From: Limibacter armeniacum
GTDB lineage: Bacteria; Bacteroidota; Bacteroidia; Cytophagales; Flammeovirgaceae
Direction of reading: 5' to 3'
DNA: 64,000 nt
Assembly (NCBI RefSeq): GCF_036880985.1
Contig: NZ_JBAJNO010000008.1
Span: 2,667,500-2,731,499, forward strand
How positions within the stretch are numbered: position 1 is the stretch's first letter; each line of letters begins with the position of its first letter. Positions 8,413 to 18,123 of the stretch are shown here, piece by piece. Both the position numbers and the translations under genes were made by a program. The notes below the pieces were generated by a model. The model had not been told where the DNA came from and did no database searches. It saw only the letters and a list, made by a program, of their open reading frames with translations.

Positions 8413-8760
8413 ATGTCTCAAGTTCAATCTGGCTCACACTTAACTTACTCTATGCGAATTGATAAGTTCCTTTGGGCTGTCAGGCTTTACAAAACTAGAA
8501 GCATGGCAACCAATGCTATCAAAAGTGACAAAATTAAAGTAAACGGAGAATCAATAAAACCTTCCCGAAAAGTGGAGATGGGAGATGAAGTGGAGATTTT
8601 CAAGGCACCGATATGGAGAACTTACAGGGTGAAGGAAATCATAGAACAAAGAGTCTCGGCTGCCATTGCCCAACCATGTATTGAGGAAATCACCTCCGAG
8701 CAAGAATTGAATAAACTAGAAGAATATCTAGAAGAAAAGCGGTTTTACCTATCAAGGTAA
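8413..8760 (+). CDS. hslR: RNA-binding S4-domain protein, Hsp15 (HslR)-like
   Basis: 115 residues from the ATG at 8413; the ATG at 8452 (MRIDKFLW) would give the 102-residue form closer to the family start and is a real alternative. The S4 domain occupies residues ~14-65, with RIDKFLWAVRLYKTRSMA and KVNGESIKPSRKV. Hsp15 binds stalled 50S subunits carrying peptidyl-tRNA and helps recycle them. The last seven codons form the 5' arm of a strong terminator. Confidence 0.88.
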   Translation: MSQVQSGSHLTYSMRIDKFLWAVRLYKTRSMATNAIKSDKIKVNGESIKPSRKVEMGDEVEIFKAPIWRTYRVKEIIEQRVSAAIAQPCIEEITSEQELNKLEEYLEEKRFYLSR

Positions 8761-8771
8761 AACCGCTTTTT
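8735..8771. terminator. Bidirectional terminator built into the end of the S4-domain gene
   Basis: AAAAGCGGTTTTACCT (8735-8750) pairs perfectly with AGGTAAAACCGCTTTT (8755-8770), with a very short loop. The 5' arm encodes the final residues of the Hsp15-like protein, and the stop codon lies in the 3' arm. It ends three bases before the stop codon of the convergent WD40 gene. Confidence 0.88.
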
Positions 8772-8773
8772 GC

Positions 8774-9694
8774 TTATTCGGGCAGGTTATAGATTTTCCA
8801 AACTGAGATTGAACGGTCATCACTGCACGACACTAGTTCATCATCTGACAGCCATAAGAGCTTGTTAACTGATGTACCATGTCCAGCATGCCTTGCCTTA
8901 TCAATCACTTTCAGGAGCCTGAATGTTCGGGCATCCCAAACTTTTACGGACTTGTCTTTGCTACATGTCGCAAAAAACTTTCCGTCTTTCCTGTAGGCGA
9001 TATGGTTAATGGTATACATATGCGCTACGATATCTTCTTTCAATCCATAACCATCCTGAGCATCCCAAACTTTCATATGTGCATCACGGCTCCCCGAAAG
9101 AAGGTGATTGTACTTTGTATCATATGTAAGTGCAAAAACTGAATTGGTATGACCAGAAACCTTTTGTTTTAATGCTAGCGTATCCAAATCCAATAAGGTG
9201 ATCGAATTGTCACTACTTCCAACAGCTAAGGTATTTTCCTGTTCATTCACAGCCAATGCTCTCAGATGTTGATCTGAAATCTTTAACCTCTTCTCTATCA
9301 AGAGCTCAGGATAACTCACCTTAATCAACTCTCCTTCCCCTACCGCTATATACAGTTTCCCATTACTGAACTTAATATCAAAAATTGCCTTGTCTGTAAG
9401 CTTCAAAGAGGCTTTTTCCTTATTTACAGTCAGGTCTATAATATGGATTCCTTCAAAATTTTGCCCAACTACCAAAATCTCCTCTCCCGGAATACGTACC
9501 ATGGCATATACCGTATTCGGAATTTTCGCCACCAATGTTCCCTGATCAGGGTTGCTTAAGTTCCACTTTGCGACCAAACCGTCAGAACCACTTGTAAAAA
9601 AGCCATTCTCCTCCAAGTTCGGCTCTAAGCTATAAATACAATCTCTATGTCCTGTAAAAGTACCCAGTTTCTCTATTTCTATTCTTTTGATCAT
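8774..9694 (-). CDS. WD40-repeat protein
   Basis: 306 residues with about seven WD40 blades. Clear repeats are GHTNSVFALTYD, LLSGSRDAHMKVWDAQDG, FFATCSKDKSVKVWDARTF and the last blade LVSCSDDRSISVWKI. No signal peptide or membrane helix is visible, so it is a soluble cytoplasmic beta-propeller. No enzymatic domain is attached. Beta-propellers of this type act as interaction platforms; the partner cannot be read from the neighbours. It is divergently transcribed from the phosphopantetheinyl transferase gene. Confidence 0.92.
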   Translation of the reverse strand: MIKRIEIEKLGTFTGHRDCIYSLEPNLEENGFFTSGSDGLVAKWNLSNPDQGTLVAKIPNTVYAMVRIPGEEILVVGQNFEGIHIIDLTVNKEKASLKLTDKAIFDIKFSNGKLYIAVGEGELIKVSYPELLIEKRLKISDQHLRALAVNEQENTLAVGSSDNSITLLDLDTLALKQKVSGHTNSVFALTYDTKYNHLLSGSRDAHMKVWDAQDGYGLKEDIVAHMYTINHIAYRKDGKFFATCSKDKSVKVWDARTFRLLKVIDKARHAGHGTSVNKLLWLSDDELVSCSDDRSISVWKIYNLPE

Positions 9695-9825
9695 TCTCTC
9701 AAGTAATAAGTGCGCTTTGCTTCAGGGTACAAAATTGCCATTTATTTCCCCCAATTAAAAAATTGTCTTCACGATATTCCTAAACATGGATATGGCAACT
9801 TTGTTTTATATGTAGTAAGGCATGA

Positions 9826-9857
9826 TTCGGAATGAATTACATCCTTGACTATCTTTG
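9826..9857 (+). promoter_or_regulatory. Promoter of the phosphopantetheinyl transferase gene
   Basis: TATCTTTG at 9850-9857 is an exact TANNTTTG -7 element. The -33 region around 9826 (TTCG) is weak. The start codon is 27 bases downstream of the -7 element. Confidence 0.58.
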
Positions 9858-9883
9858 CAGCTTAGTTTAAAACATTGAATAAG

Positions 9884-10486
9884 ATGCCTTTTATCCATCA
9901 AGGAAAAGTAAAAAACACCTATTGGGGAATTTGGGAGATCACAGAATCAGAAACTCAACTGACTGATCAGCTTTCTTTCCATACAACTGAAGAGTTCAGT
10001 CACATCAAAAGTGAATTGCAAAGAAAACAGAGTATTTCAGGCAAACTGGCAATTCAAACACTGACCGAAAATATAGGAATGGAATATAATGGGATATTAA
10101 AAGCGGAAACAGGTAAGCCATTTCTGAAAGATACAAATGCCCGTATTTCAATATCTCACAGTAAACACTATGTAGCAGCTTGTTTGAATACAGAAAGAGA
10201 TACGGGCATTGACATTGAGCTTATTTCACCACGTATTCAGCGATTGTACAGTAAATATATGCATGATGAAGAGCTTTCACACTGTGACATGACAGACACA
10301 GCGCTAACATTTTACTGGTGCGCCAAGGAAGCGCTTTATAAAATGTACGGAGAGAGAGAGCTGATTTTCAAAGATGATATCAGAGTTACGGAGAGTAAAG
10401 GCTTAGTTGAAAAAAATGGAAGGAAAATAACAGCAGACCTCGAAGTGTATAAACATCATGACTTTATGGTCGTGTTAAGCTATTAG
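9884..10486 (+). CDS. 4'-phosphopantetheinyl transferase
   Basis: 200 residues from the ATG at 9884; a TTG at 9875 would add three residues. Family motifs are the substrate block ISISHSKHYVAACLN, the magnesium-binding GIDIELI and the helix FYWCAKEALYKMYGE. These match Sfp/AcpT-type enzymes that move the 4'-phosphopantetheine arm of CoA onto a serine of acyl or peptidyl carrier proteins. No carrier protein or synthase gene is adjacent, so it probably serves fatty acid synthesis or unlinked clusters. It is a single gene with its own promoter and terminator. Confidence 0.92.
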   Translation: MPFIHQGKVKNTYWGIWEITESETQLTDQLSFHTTEEFSHIKSELQRKQSISGKLAIQTLTENIGMEYNGILKAETGKPFLKDTNARISISHSKHYVAACLNTERDTGIDIELISPRIQRLYSKYMHDEELSHCDMTDTALTFYWCAKEALYKMYGERELIFKDDIRVTESKGLVEKNGRKITADLEVYKHHDFMVVLSY

Positions 10487-10506
10487 GTATACAAAATCTA
10501 AGACAT

Positions 10507-10540
10507 AAAAAAAAAGCGGAGGGTTAACCTCCGCTTTTTT
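10507..10540. terminator. Bidirectional terminator
   Basis: AAAAAAGCGGAGG-GTTAA-CCTCCGCTTTTTT is a perfect hairpin between the convergent transferase (ends 10486) and protease (ends 10554) genes. Confidence 0.92.
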
Positions 10541-10553
10541 AGTTTAATATAGA

Positions 10554-12683
10554 TCAGTTGGTTGATACCATATCATTAAGTACTTGTGATGCTTCCTTGA
10601 TGTACACATCCTTTTTCAATTGTTGTGTCCATCTGTTTGCAGTCTCCTGAATCACAGAATCAGGCTTTGATGTTGGGTAATGATCTGCCATCACCTTAAT
10701 GTCAAACTCATTATGTTCTTTTTCAAGATCATTGAATTTCTTTGACTCCTCATCCAGCTTCTTCTGCTCTTGTGCAAAAGCTTTCAGGTTAAGGCTTTGA
10801 AGCGTTTTGTCATTATTTGACTTCAGACGTTTAGCGTTTTCCTCTACAAGGTTGAATACATCATTTTTAGCAATTCTGTCTGAACTTCTCTTAGCCAATG
10901 CTTTCATGTTAGGCTTATGATCCCAATTCTTGAAATCTGCCTTTTCCACTTTATCCCAAGGCATTACGTAAGGAAGGTCTTCCTCTCCTACATCTAAGTA
11001 CGCATACATATCAGGTAAGTGTACATCTGGCTCAACACCTTTTACCTGAGTTGCTCCACCTGATACACGATAGAACTTCTGTACCGTCAACTTCAAAGCA
11101 CCAAATGGCTTATACTCGTCCATACGGCTAAGTCTATCCAAATCAATAAAACGCTGAACAGTACCTTTGCCAAAAGTTTTGGAGCCTACAATTACAGCCC
11201 TGCCATAATCCTGCATAGCAGCAGCCAAAATCTCTGATGCTGATGCACTGAAACGGTTTACCATAATTACAAGCGGTCCGTCATACTCAACTCCTGACTC
11301 TGTATCAGGAAGTGCTTGAGCTCTGTTGGTTTTGCTTTTCACTTGTACTACAGGACCTTTATCAATAAATGCTCCTGCCATCTTAACAGCATCGGATAAA
11401 GATCCTCCACCATTGTTTCTAAGGTCAAGCATCACACCTTCAACTTGCTCTTGCTTAAGCTTTTTCAGCTCTTCAATAACATCATCACCTGAGAAACGAC
11501 CATTGCGGTGCTGGAAGTCAGCATAGAAGCTAGGCAATTCGATAACACCCCACTTCTTACCTGTTTCCTTGTCAACTATCACTGCTGATTTGGCATATGA
11601 CTCTTCCAAAATCACTTCATCACGGATAATTGGAATCACAGTTAGTCTACCGTCAGGTTTTTTAACAGTCAAACGTACCTCAGTTCCCTTTGGGCCTTTA
11701 ATCAGTTTCACTGCATTCTTCAGTGACATATCTTCTACCGACACAGGCTCTGCTTCCTCCTGTGCCACTTTCAGGATAATATCTCCTTCCTTCAATTCCT
11801 TTTGTCTCCAAGAAGCACTACCTGGAATGATTTGAACTACTTTGATTTCACCTCCGGTCTGCTGAAGTCTTGCTCCAATTCCTTCAAATCTTCCTGACAT
11901 TTCAGCATCAAATTTCTCTTTGCTTTCTGGCGGGAAATATTCTGTATGAGGACCGTATACACTGATGATCGAATTCAGGTAAGTTGTAATCCTATCTTCC
12001 TCATCCATTTTGTCAAGCGCATCAAAAACATCATCATAGTTGCTTTTCACCTTGCTTCTAACGTCAGCCTCAAGCTCTTCAGGGTTCATTCTAGCAAACT
12101 CCTCTTTCTTCTCTTTGGCTTCTTTTTCCTTCTTGTCTTCAGCTTCCATCTTGTTGTGCATTCTAACAAGGGCTGAATATTTCAAGTACTTTCTCCAACG
12201 TTCCTTCAGTTCTTCTTTGCTAGACGCAAACTGAACCTTATCAGCATCGAGTTCTACATCTTCCTTCTTGTCAAAATCAAATGACTTTGACAGAATTTCC
12301 TCACAATACTGTTTTGCTTCAGCTCTACGTTGATCCAACAATTTCACTGACATCTCATAAAGCGGGTTGTCAGCTCCCATCATTTCATCATCAATCTGAT
12401 TCTTATAAGCTGACAGCATATCAATATCTTCCTTCAACAAAAAGCGCTTGTTTGGGTCAATATTCTTCAGGTACATATTATAAGCCTCCTCAGACATCTT
12501 GTCATCAAAGACCACATCCTTAAAATGTGCTTGTTGCAGGCTAATAAAAAGTAGGTTTTTCAAGACAGACTGCTTGTCCTGCCCTAAAGTTTCGCTTTTA
12601 GGCATAAAGCTATCCTGAAGGCTGATAAACCCAAATAGGGTAACAACCACCAAGGGAATGAAGATTAGTTTTCTTTTTGACAT
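10554..12683 (-). CDS. prc: Carboxy-terminal (tail-specific) protease Prc, S41A family
   Basis: 709 residues, close to the ~680 of E. coli Prc. An N-terminal signal or anchor segment (residues ~5-23) is followed by the helical N-terminal domain. The PDZ domain lies around residues 250-340 (GIGARLQQTGGEIKVVQIIPG). The S41 protease core follows, with VMLDLRNNGGGSLSDAV, the nucleophile region FSASASEILAAAM and the general-base lysine in KTFGKGTVQ. The C-terminal DUF3340 region ends the protein. Prc cleaves envelope proteins from their C-termini and regulates murein hydrolases in other bacteria. It is monocistronic, with a 108-base gap to the thioredoxin-like gene upstream. Confidence 0.95.
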   Translation of the reverse strand: MSKRKLIFIPLVVVTLFGFISLQDSFMPKSETLGQDKQSVLKNLLFISLQQAHFKDVVFDDKMSEEAYNMYLKNIDPNKRFLLKEDIDMLSAYKNQIDDEMMGADNPLYEMSVKLLDQRRAEAKQYCEEILSKSFDFDKKEDVELDADKVQFASSKEELKERWRKYLKYSALVRMHNKMEAEDKKEKEAKEKKEEFARMNPEELEADVRSKVKSNYDDVFDALDKMDEEDRITTYLNSIISVYGPHTEYFPPESKEKFDAEMSGRFEGIGARLQQTGGEIKVVQIIPGSASWRQKELKEGDIILKVAQEEAEPVSVEDMSLKNAVKLIKGPKGTEVRLTVKKPDGRLTVIPIIRDEVILEESYAKSAVIVDKETGKKWGVIELPSFYADFQHRNGRFSGDDVIEELKKLKQEQVEGVMLDLRNNGGGSLSDAVKMAGAFIDKGPVVQVKSKTNRAQALPDTESGVEYDGPLVIMVNRFSASASEILAAAMQDYGRAVIVGSKTFGKGTVQRFIDLDRLSRMDEYKPFGALKLTVQKFYRVSGGATQVKGVEPDVHLPDMYAYLDVGEEDLPYVMPWDKVEKADFKNWDHKPNMKALAKRSSDRIAKNDVFNLVEENAKRLKSNNDKTLQSLNLKAFAQEQKKLDEESKKFNDLEKEHNEFDIKVMADHYPTSKPDSVIQETANRWTQQLKKDVYIKEASQVLNDMVSTN

Positions 12684-12791
12684 GACAGTTATGTATGATT
12701 TATTGACTGACAGTATTTTACTGGTTGTGACTAAAACTACTGTCAGATATTACGCTTACTTACAAAACAATTTAAAAGGAGTAGTTATGAG

Positions 12792-13253
12792 TTACCTTCT
12801 GCGTTTTTTATACTCTTCCAGCATTTCTATAAAGTCTTCTGCTTCCTTGTATCCAATTTTAGCTTGTCCTGCTTTTTTAGCATCAAGCAACAAAATTGTC
12901 GGGTAACTATTCACTCCAAACTTACGGGCAAACTGCCTCTTGGTCATCTTTTCTTTCTTATAGGTAACGGTACCCTTTTCTTCAGGATTCAACCTTACTG
13001 CCAAATAGTTGTTGGCTACATATTCCATTACTCTAGGAGACTGAAAAGTATTCTTATCCATGTGTTTACACCAACCACACCAATCTGTCAGGACATCCAC
13101 AAAAACAGGCTTATGCTGTTCTTCAGACCGCTTCATTGCCTCTTCCAAGGTTAGCCATTCTATGGTTTCATAATTATTGGCTGGCATAAATGAAGACCCT
13201 GAAATGAAAATAATCAGTGATGTTATAAACACTTTAAAACTTGCTTTGCTCAT
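12792..13253 (-). CDS. Exported thioredoxin-fold protein (thioredoxin_7 / DsbD-gamma type)
   Basis: 153 residues from the ATG at 13253, which gives the signal peptide MSKASFKVFITSLIIFISGSS; the upstream ATG at 13301 would hide it. The mature part has the helix EEAMKRSEEQHKPVFVDVL, the active site DWCGWCKHMD and the cis-proline segment NSYPTILLLDA. The WCGWCK active site and fold match periplasmic thiol reductases of the DUF255/thioredoxin_7 group. It may follow the same direction as prc, but a 108-base gap separates them. Confidence 0.9.
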   Translation of the reverse strand: MSKASFKVFITSLIIFISGSSFMPANNYETIEWLTLEEAMKRSEEQHKPVFVDVLTDWCGWCKHMDKNTFQSPRVMEYVANNYLAVRLNPEEKGTVTYKKEKMTKRQFARKFGVNSYPTILLLDAKKAGQAKIGYKEAEDFIEMLEEYKKRRR

Positions 13254-13648
13254 ACTTGAAAAGTAATAGAAATAATTTGGGAACTGATAAGTTGTTTCCA
13301 ACTAACCCAAAGTGTGAAAAAATGTTCTTTGGTGTTTTCCCTTTAATCTAATAACAAATTACATTATTTCATTTTGCTGCAAAGCTAAAAGCTTCTCATT
13401 GCTAGTATGACAATACTAATAAACAAATGAAGCTAATTTCAAATATAGCTTTCTATACAGCTTAGGCTAAAGGGAAGGTTCGTTTTTTTACTTTGCTTAA
13501 ATTAATTTAACATTTATAGTGATAAATTAATCAAAAACAAAGTGTGCACTTAAAAACGTACAATTTTGAAAATTAGAAATAATATAATCTCACTGTTAAC
13601 TTCAACGAAAGCCCACCACCAAATGTTTAATCCACTCTTCAAAAAGTA
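13254..13648. other. Long intergenic region upstream of the thioredoxin-like gene
   Basis: About 390 bases without a plausible gene, AT-rich. The only recognisable signal is a -7 element on the minus strand at 13380-13387. No conserved RNA structure is apparent to me. Confidence 0.55.
13380..13387 (-). promoter_or_regulatory. -7 element for the thioredoxin-like gene
   Basis: The minus strand reads TAGCTTTG, an exact TANNTTTG. No good -33 box is visible. The leader would be about 120 bases. Confidence 0.4.
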
Positions 13649-13688
13649 ACAAAAAAAGCCCCTTTACTGGTCGTAAAAAGGGCTTTTA
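13649..13688 (-). terminator. Terminator after the DUF2064 gene
   Basis: AAAAAGCCCCTTTAC pairs with GTAAAAAGGGCTTTT, with one mismatch and a 5-base loop. On the minus strand it follows the DUF2064 stop at 13744 by about 55 bases and ends in T's. Confidence 0.8.
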
Positions 13689-13743
13689 CATGCATGTTAA
13701 ATTCTTTTATGAGATATGAATTTTCTTACAATAATCCATATAC

Positions 13744-14358
13744 TTACAAGGCTTCCACAACGTCTTTCAGCCAACTAAATCGCTGCAAGTCTGCTTCTTC
13801 ATCTATATCTGTGTACATATCCAGAAGTGTGACGGATAATTGTAACTTACCCGTATCCTTAAGGGTATCATTCAATACTGAAGATGTACTCCATTTTTTA
13901 CCTCTAAAAAGTTCAGGAGTAAATTTGTTCATACCCAACAGGTAATATCCTCCATCTTCAGCCGGTCCTATTACCACATCGTTTTTCAACAAACTGTCAA
14001 ATGCTTTTTCGATAGTTTCCTTATTAATCTCAGGACAGTCACTTCCGATTATGACCACTTCATCAGCCCCTTCCTCAAAGGCATGCTCAAAGGCATTACT
14101 CATTCTTTCACCTAATGAATCTCCCTCCTGAAGGGCTTTGTAATAGTCAACATTATCCCAAATATCCTCAACATTGATATAGTCTCCATAATACACCTTC
14201 TTAACTAGATTAAGAGAAGAGGTCACCTTTTCAGTATGGGCTAATAGCTCCCTGTAGATTGCTACAGCTTTCTCATTTCCTAAAGTAGCAGCCAAACGGG
14301 TCTTGACCTTTCCAGGTTCGGGGTTCTTGACAAAAATAATTAAGTGACGACTATTCAT
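13744..14358 (-). CDS. DUF2064 / TIGR04282-type glycosyltransferase-like protein
   Basis: 204 residues. The N-terminal FVKNPEPGKVKTRLA is the nucleotide-sugar signature of the family; IIGSDCPEI and VIGPAEDGGYYLLG are the other two conserved blocks. The family has a GT-A nucleotidyl/glycosyltransferase fold and is named transferase 1 of rSAM/selenodomain systems; some members act in arsenosugar synthesis. Neither radical SAM nor arsenic genes are adjacent here. The gene starts 17 bases after the stop of the hybrid kinase, so the two are probably co-transcribed, which is an unusual partner. Confidence 0.88.
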   Translation of the reverse strand: MNSRHLIIFVKNPEPGKVKTRLAATLGNEKAVAIYRELLAHTEKVTSSLNLVKKVYYGDYINVEDIWDNVDYYKALQEGDSLGERMSNAFEHAFEEGADEVVIIGSDCPEINKETIEKAFDSLLKNDVVIGPAEDGGYYLLGMNKFTPELFRGKKWSTSSVLNDTLKDTGKLQLSVTLLDMYTDIDEEADLQRFSWLKDVVEAL

Positions 14359-14375
14359 TAGACTGTGTTTTTGTG

Positions 14376-17300
14376 TTACTTTTTAAGATACTGCTGAAGA
14401 ACAGGAATAAGCTCTCCCATATCAATCGGCTTCGTTATATAATTGTTCATACCTGCCAAAATTGCATCATTCTGCTTTTCAACAAATACATCAGCTGAGA
14501 TTCCGATGACAGGCATTTGAGACAGTGCCGGTATCTTTCTGATAATCTTGGTTGCCTCTATCCCACTGATCTCAGGCATATGCATGTCCATCAAAATTAA
14601 GTCTGGTTTTATTTCCATTGCCCTTTCGACACCTTCTTTCCCATTGGAGGCTATCTTGATATCGATGTTCATTTCCTTAAAAAGTGCCTTCATCATAACC
14701 TGACTCATGGGGTTATCCTCTACAACCAAAACCTCATTTTCAGCACTGAACTTTACTTCTTCAGGAGTATTTGACACGGCAGTACCATACTGACGAATAT
14801 TCCATATGTTTTCATAAGGGATATTTACTACAAACTTAGATCCTTCTCCTTTTCTTGAGTCAACTGAAAGCGTACCGCCAAGCATCTGAATCAAGTTATT
14901 CACAATAGTCAAACCTAGCCCTGTACCTCCGTATTTCCTCGTGATTGAATTATCAGCTTGCTCAAACGGGTCAAAGATATGCTGTATTTTCTCTTCAGAA
15001 ATTCCAATACCATTGTCTTCAATTGAGAAAACCAATTCGTTATTAGAATGATCAACCTCAAATGTGACACTGCCATTTGTAGGTGTAAACTTAATGGCGT
15101 TAGATATCAAGTTGGAAAGAATTTGTGTCAACTTGACTTCATCAGACCAAACAACTTCGGGCACATCTTCTCTAATCCTTACACTTAGTTCTATATTCTT
15201 TTTCTCAGCATTGATTCTATGCATCTGGTAAACTTTGTCTACCATCCTACCTACCTCTACCTCTCCTTTAATCATAGGCATTTTGCCCGCCTCAATTTTG
15301 GAAAGGTCCAAAATATTGTTGATCAATTCAGAGAGGTTTTCACCACTAAGTTTAATATTCTCGAGGTATGCTGTAAAATCCGGATCCAAGTGCAATTTCT
15401 CAGCCTTGGTTTTCAATAAGTAACTGAACCCAACAATCGCATTGAGAGGTGTCCTCATCTCATGTGACATATTCGCCAAAAACACGGTCTTGGCTTTACT
15501 CGATGCCTCTGCCACTTCCTTGGCTTCTCTCAATTCCTGCTCAACCCTTCTGTTGTGTGAGTTATCCCAAATCAGCCCATATACAGCCAACTTACCATCT
15601 GTTTCCACCGTTTTGCCATAAATACTGATATACCTGTACTCTCCCCTTACATAGAAACGGTACTCATTGGATAGCACTTCCATTCTTCCCTTTTGACGTT
15701 CAGTACGGAATTTATCCATTTTCTTTCTATCATCAGGGTGCAGCAACCTGTAAAGCGACTTGAAATCAGAATTAAAGATTTCCTTATTTACTCCCAGAAT
15801 ATCTAGCAAGTAATCATCACACTCCAATGTCTCTCCAAAATCCCAACGCCATGTTCCGATCTTTGCAGACTGCAATGCCAAATCCAGCTTTCTTCTACTC
15901 TCTGAAAGTTCCTTGGTTCTTTCATTGACACGTTTCTCCAAATTGTTGTTTAGCTCTCGTATTTTCTGTTCATCTTCAACCCTGTCAGTGATATCATGTC
16001 CAAAGATGGCAACTCCCATCACTTCCCCTTTTTTATTGATAATAGGGTTACAGTTAAAATCGAAATACATCGTTTTTCCCTGACAGTTGTACTCCTCAAA
16101 CAAAGCCACACTTTCCCCATTCAACACCTTTTCAAAAACAGGCTTAAGGAATTTCACTGCATAAGGAGAGTTCAATTGGGTAAAAATATCCTCACCTTGT
16201 TTCACCTGCACCCCAAACTCATCCCCTAAAATGGACTTAAAGTTTTTATTGTAAGTCAGTACTTTGAAGTTTTTATCCAATGAACAAATAAGACTATTTG
16301 AGCTTTCAATCAATGAGTTTAATTGTGCATTCACATTGCTGATCTGCTCATTCAGCAACTCAGCTTCGGTTATATCCTGAAAAAAGAAAAGCTTCTGGAC
16401 TCGCCCATCTATATGGACTTGGGAAAAGAAGATCTGCAATGGAAATGTTCTTCCATCTTTTTTAATGCCAATCGATTTTGTGCTTTTAAAGCCTTCCAAA
16501 TAACCTTTTCTAAAACATTCACGCTCCTTCTCCTGAATTAACTGAAGCATGCTGTTACCAACCAGTTCACCTTCTGAATAGCCAAACATGGTTCTAAGTG
16601 TGGAATTCAGTTGAATCACTTTTTCATCTTCCATGACACAAACGCCTAAAACGCTCGCATCCAAAAGATTTTGATAAAGCAGCTTACTCTCTTCCAGTTT
16701 CAGCATTGTCCGCTCCCTATCAGTTACGTCACGTACAACTACAGTTGCACCTTCAATACCTGAATCACTGTATATAGGTGTATAGCTAGCCTCAAAGTAA
16801 CCTAACTCATACTTTTCACCATCTCCATAGATACGTTCAATTGTATAGGATTCTCCCCCAAAAGCCCTTTCAAAATCCTTTTTGGCAGTTTCATGGTCTC
16901 CATTGACTTTCATATAGCCCAACACATCACCACCAACTTCAATCTGACAACCATAAACACGTTTCATTGTCAGGGCGTGACTGCTGTTGAATGCTGTATA
17001 TTTAAAGTTACGATCCACTGAAAAAACAATATCATTGGATGACTCTATCAAAGTATGAAGCCTGTTGTAGGTGGACTGAAACTTTGCTTCCGATAGCTGC
17101 TGTTCTGTATTGTCTCTTCCCACACCTACAAAAAAGTACTCATGCCCTATTTCAGCAGGTATTCGGCTACCACTGCATAAATGGTATTGGATAGTCCCAT
17201 CTTTGGTCACAAAACGAAAGTTGCGTGTCTTTTCAGACTTGCCAGTATCAATCACCTTATTGAAATACTCTTGCCAATGCGGCCGGTCTTCCTCTACCAA

Positions 17301-18041
17301 AAAAGTGTAATATGGCTTTCCTATGGTTTCCGGAATAGTGTATCCTGTTAGTTCCTCCCAATAAGGCGACAGGTATAGTACTTCACCACTGTTAGAAAGC
17401 ATATACAAGATAGCGGCAGAGTGTTCCGCTATCTGTTTGATGATATTATCTTCATTGATTCTGATATAATCTGGAAGGGAATTTTGCTTGTATAGGTCTT
17501 TTCTTATACACCGGACAGCCAAGGAATAAACAATCGCATAAATCAGCAGATGCTCTACAATACCCCAAACCTGCTGACTCCTACCTACATTAGGGTAGTT
17601 TATCCAGTCTTGCGTCACTGGCTCTATAATGTACATAGAAAGTAAGGACAACAAACCTATTGTAAAGATATATGGCCACACTTTTCTATTGAAAACCGCC
17701 AACCCTAAAATACTGAGGAATAGCACCAGCAACGGCGCAGCACCTTGTGTTCCACTATACTGAAAAAAGTACAGAAACAGGTAAGTAAACTGTACTGCAA
17801 AATAGGCTACTTTAAAGTACAAGTTTACACCCTTGCTAAGTCTCAAGACTGCAAATGCCATACAGTAAAACAAGGCAAAACACAATGTTGAATGGCTAAA
17901 GCTCAGGTTGTCCGTAAAGCATGCCATCAGCAAAGTTGCTACAGAAGCAAAAAAATACAGTAGATTGTATTTCCTATGTTCGAATGATTTGAGTACTCCT
18001 GCCCCACTTACCCAAACCTTCAGATTATCAAATTTTCTCAT
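14376..18041 (-). CDS. Hybrid sensor histidine kinase with multiple PAS domains and a receiver
   Basis: 1221 residues. About six or seven N-terminal membrane helices (~25-180) precede five PAS-like domains at roughly 195-320, 325-445, 455-565, 570-695 and 725-835. A coiled coil lies before the last one. The HisKA dimerisation helix carries the phosphorylatable His860 in NMSHEMRTPLNAIVGFSYLL. The ATPase domain shows NLISNAIKFTP, DNGIGISEEKI and GGTGLGLTIV. The C-terminal receiver holds the acceptor Asp1152 in LILMDMHMPEIS. No separate output regulator is next to it. The DUF2064 gene follows after 17 bases. Confidence 0.95.
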   Translation of the reverse strand: MRKFDNLKVWVSGAGVLKSFEHRKYNLLYFFASVATLLMACFTDNLSFSHSTLCFALFYCMAFAVLRLSKGVNLYFKVAYFAVQFTYLFLYFFQYSGTQGAAPLLVLFLSILGLAVFNRKVWPYIFTIGLLSLLSMYIIEPVTQDWINYPNVGRSQQVWGIVEHLLIYAIVYSLAVRCIRKDLYKQNSLPDYIRINEDNIIKQIAEHSAAILYMLSNSGEVLYLSPYWEELTGYTIPETIGKPYYTFLVEEDRPHWQEYFNKVIDTGKSEKTRNFRFVTKDGTIQYHLCSGSRIPAEIGHEYFFVGVGRDNTEQQLSEAKFQSTYNRLHTLIESSNDIVFSVDRNFKYTAFNSSHALTMKRVYGCQIEVGGDVLGYMKVNGDHETAKKDFERAFGGESYTIERIYGDGEKYELGYFEASYTPIYSDSGIEGATVVVRDVTDRERTMLKLEESKLLYQNLLDASVLGVCVMEDEKVIQLNSTLRTMFGYSEGELVGNSMLQLIQEKERECFRKGYLEGFKSTKSIGIKKDGRTFPLQIFFSQVHIDGRVQKLFFFQDITEAELLNEQISNVNAQLNSLIESSNSLICSLDKNFKVLTYNKNFKSILGDEFGVQVKQGEDIFTQLNSPYAVKFLKPVFEKVLNGESVALFEEYNCQGKTMYFDFNCNPIINKKGEVMGVAIFGHDITDRVEDEQKIRELNNNLEKRVNERTKELSESRRKLDLALQSAKIGTWRWDFGETLECDDYLLDILGVNKEIFNSDFKSLYRLLHPDDRKKMDKFRTERQKGRMEVLSNEYRFYVRGEYRYISIYGKTVETDGKLAVYGLIWDNSHNRRVEQELREAKEVAEASSKAKTVFLANMSHEMRTPLNAIVGFSYLLKTKAEKLHLDPDFTAYLENIKLSGENLSELINNILDLSKIEAGKMPMIKGEVEVGRMVDKVYQMHRINAEKKNIELSVRIREDVPEVVWSDEVKLTQILSNLISNAIKFTPTNGSVTFEVDHSNNELVFSIEDNGIGISEEKIQHIFDPFEQADNSITRKYGGTGLGLTIVNNLIQMLGGTLSVDSRKGEGSKFVVNIPYENIWNIRQYGTAVSNTPEEVKFSAENEVLVVEDNPMSQVMMKALFKEMNIDIKIASNGKEGVERAMEIKPDLILMDMHMPEISGIEATKIIRKIPALSQMPVIGISADVFVEKQNDAILAGMNNYITKPIDMGELIPVLQQYLKK

Positions 18042-18123
18042 ACCCTACATTCGATTAACAAGAAGCAGCTTATAAAGCTGTTTTTGCAAAGCAATAGGTA
18101 ATAAATGGATTAATAGTAAAATG

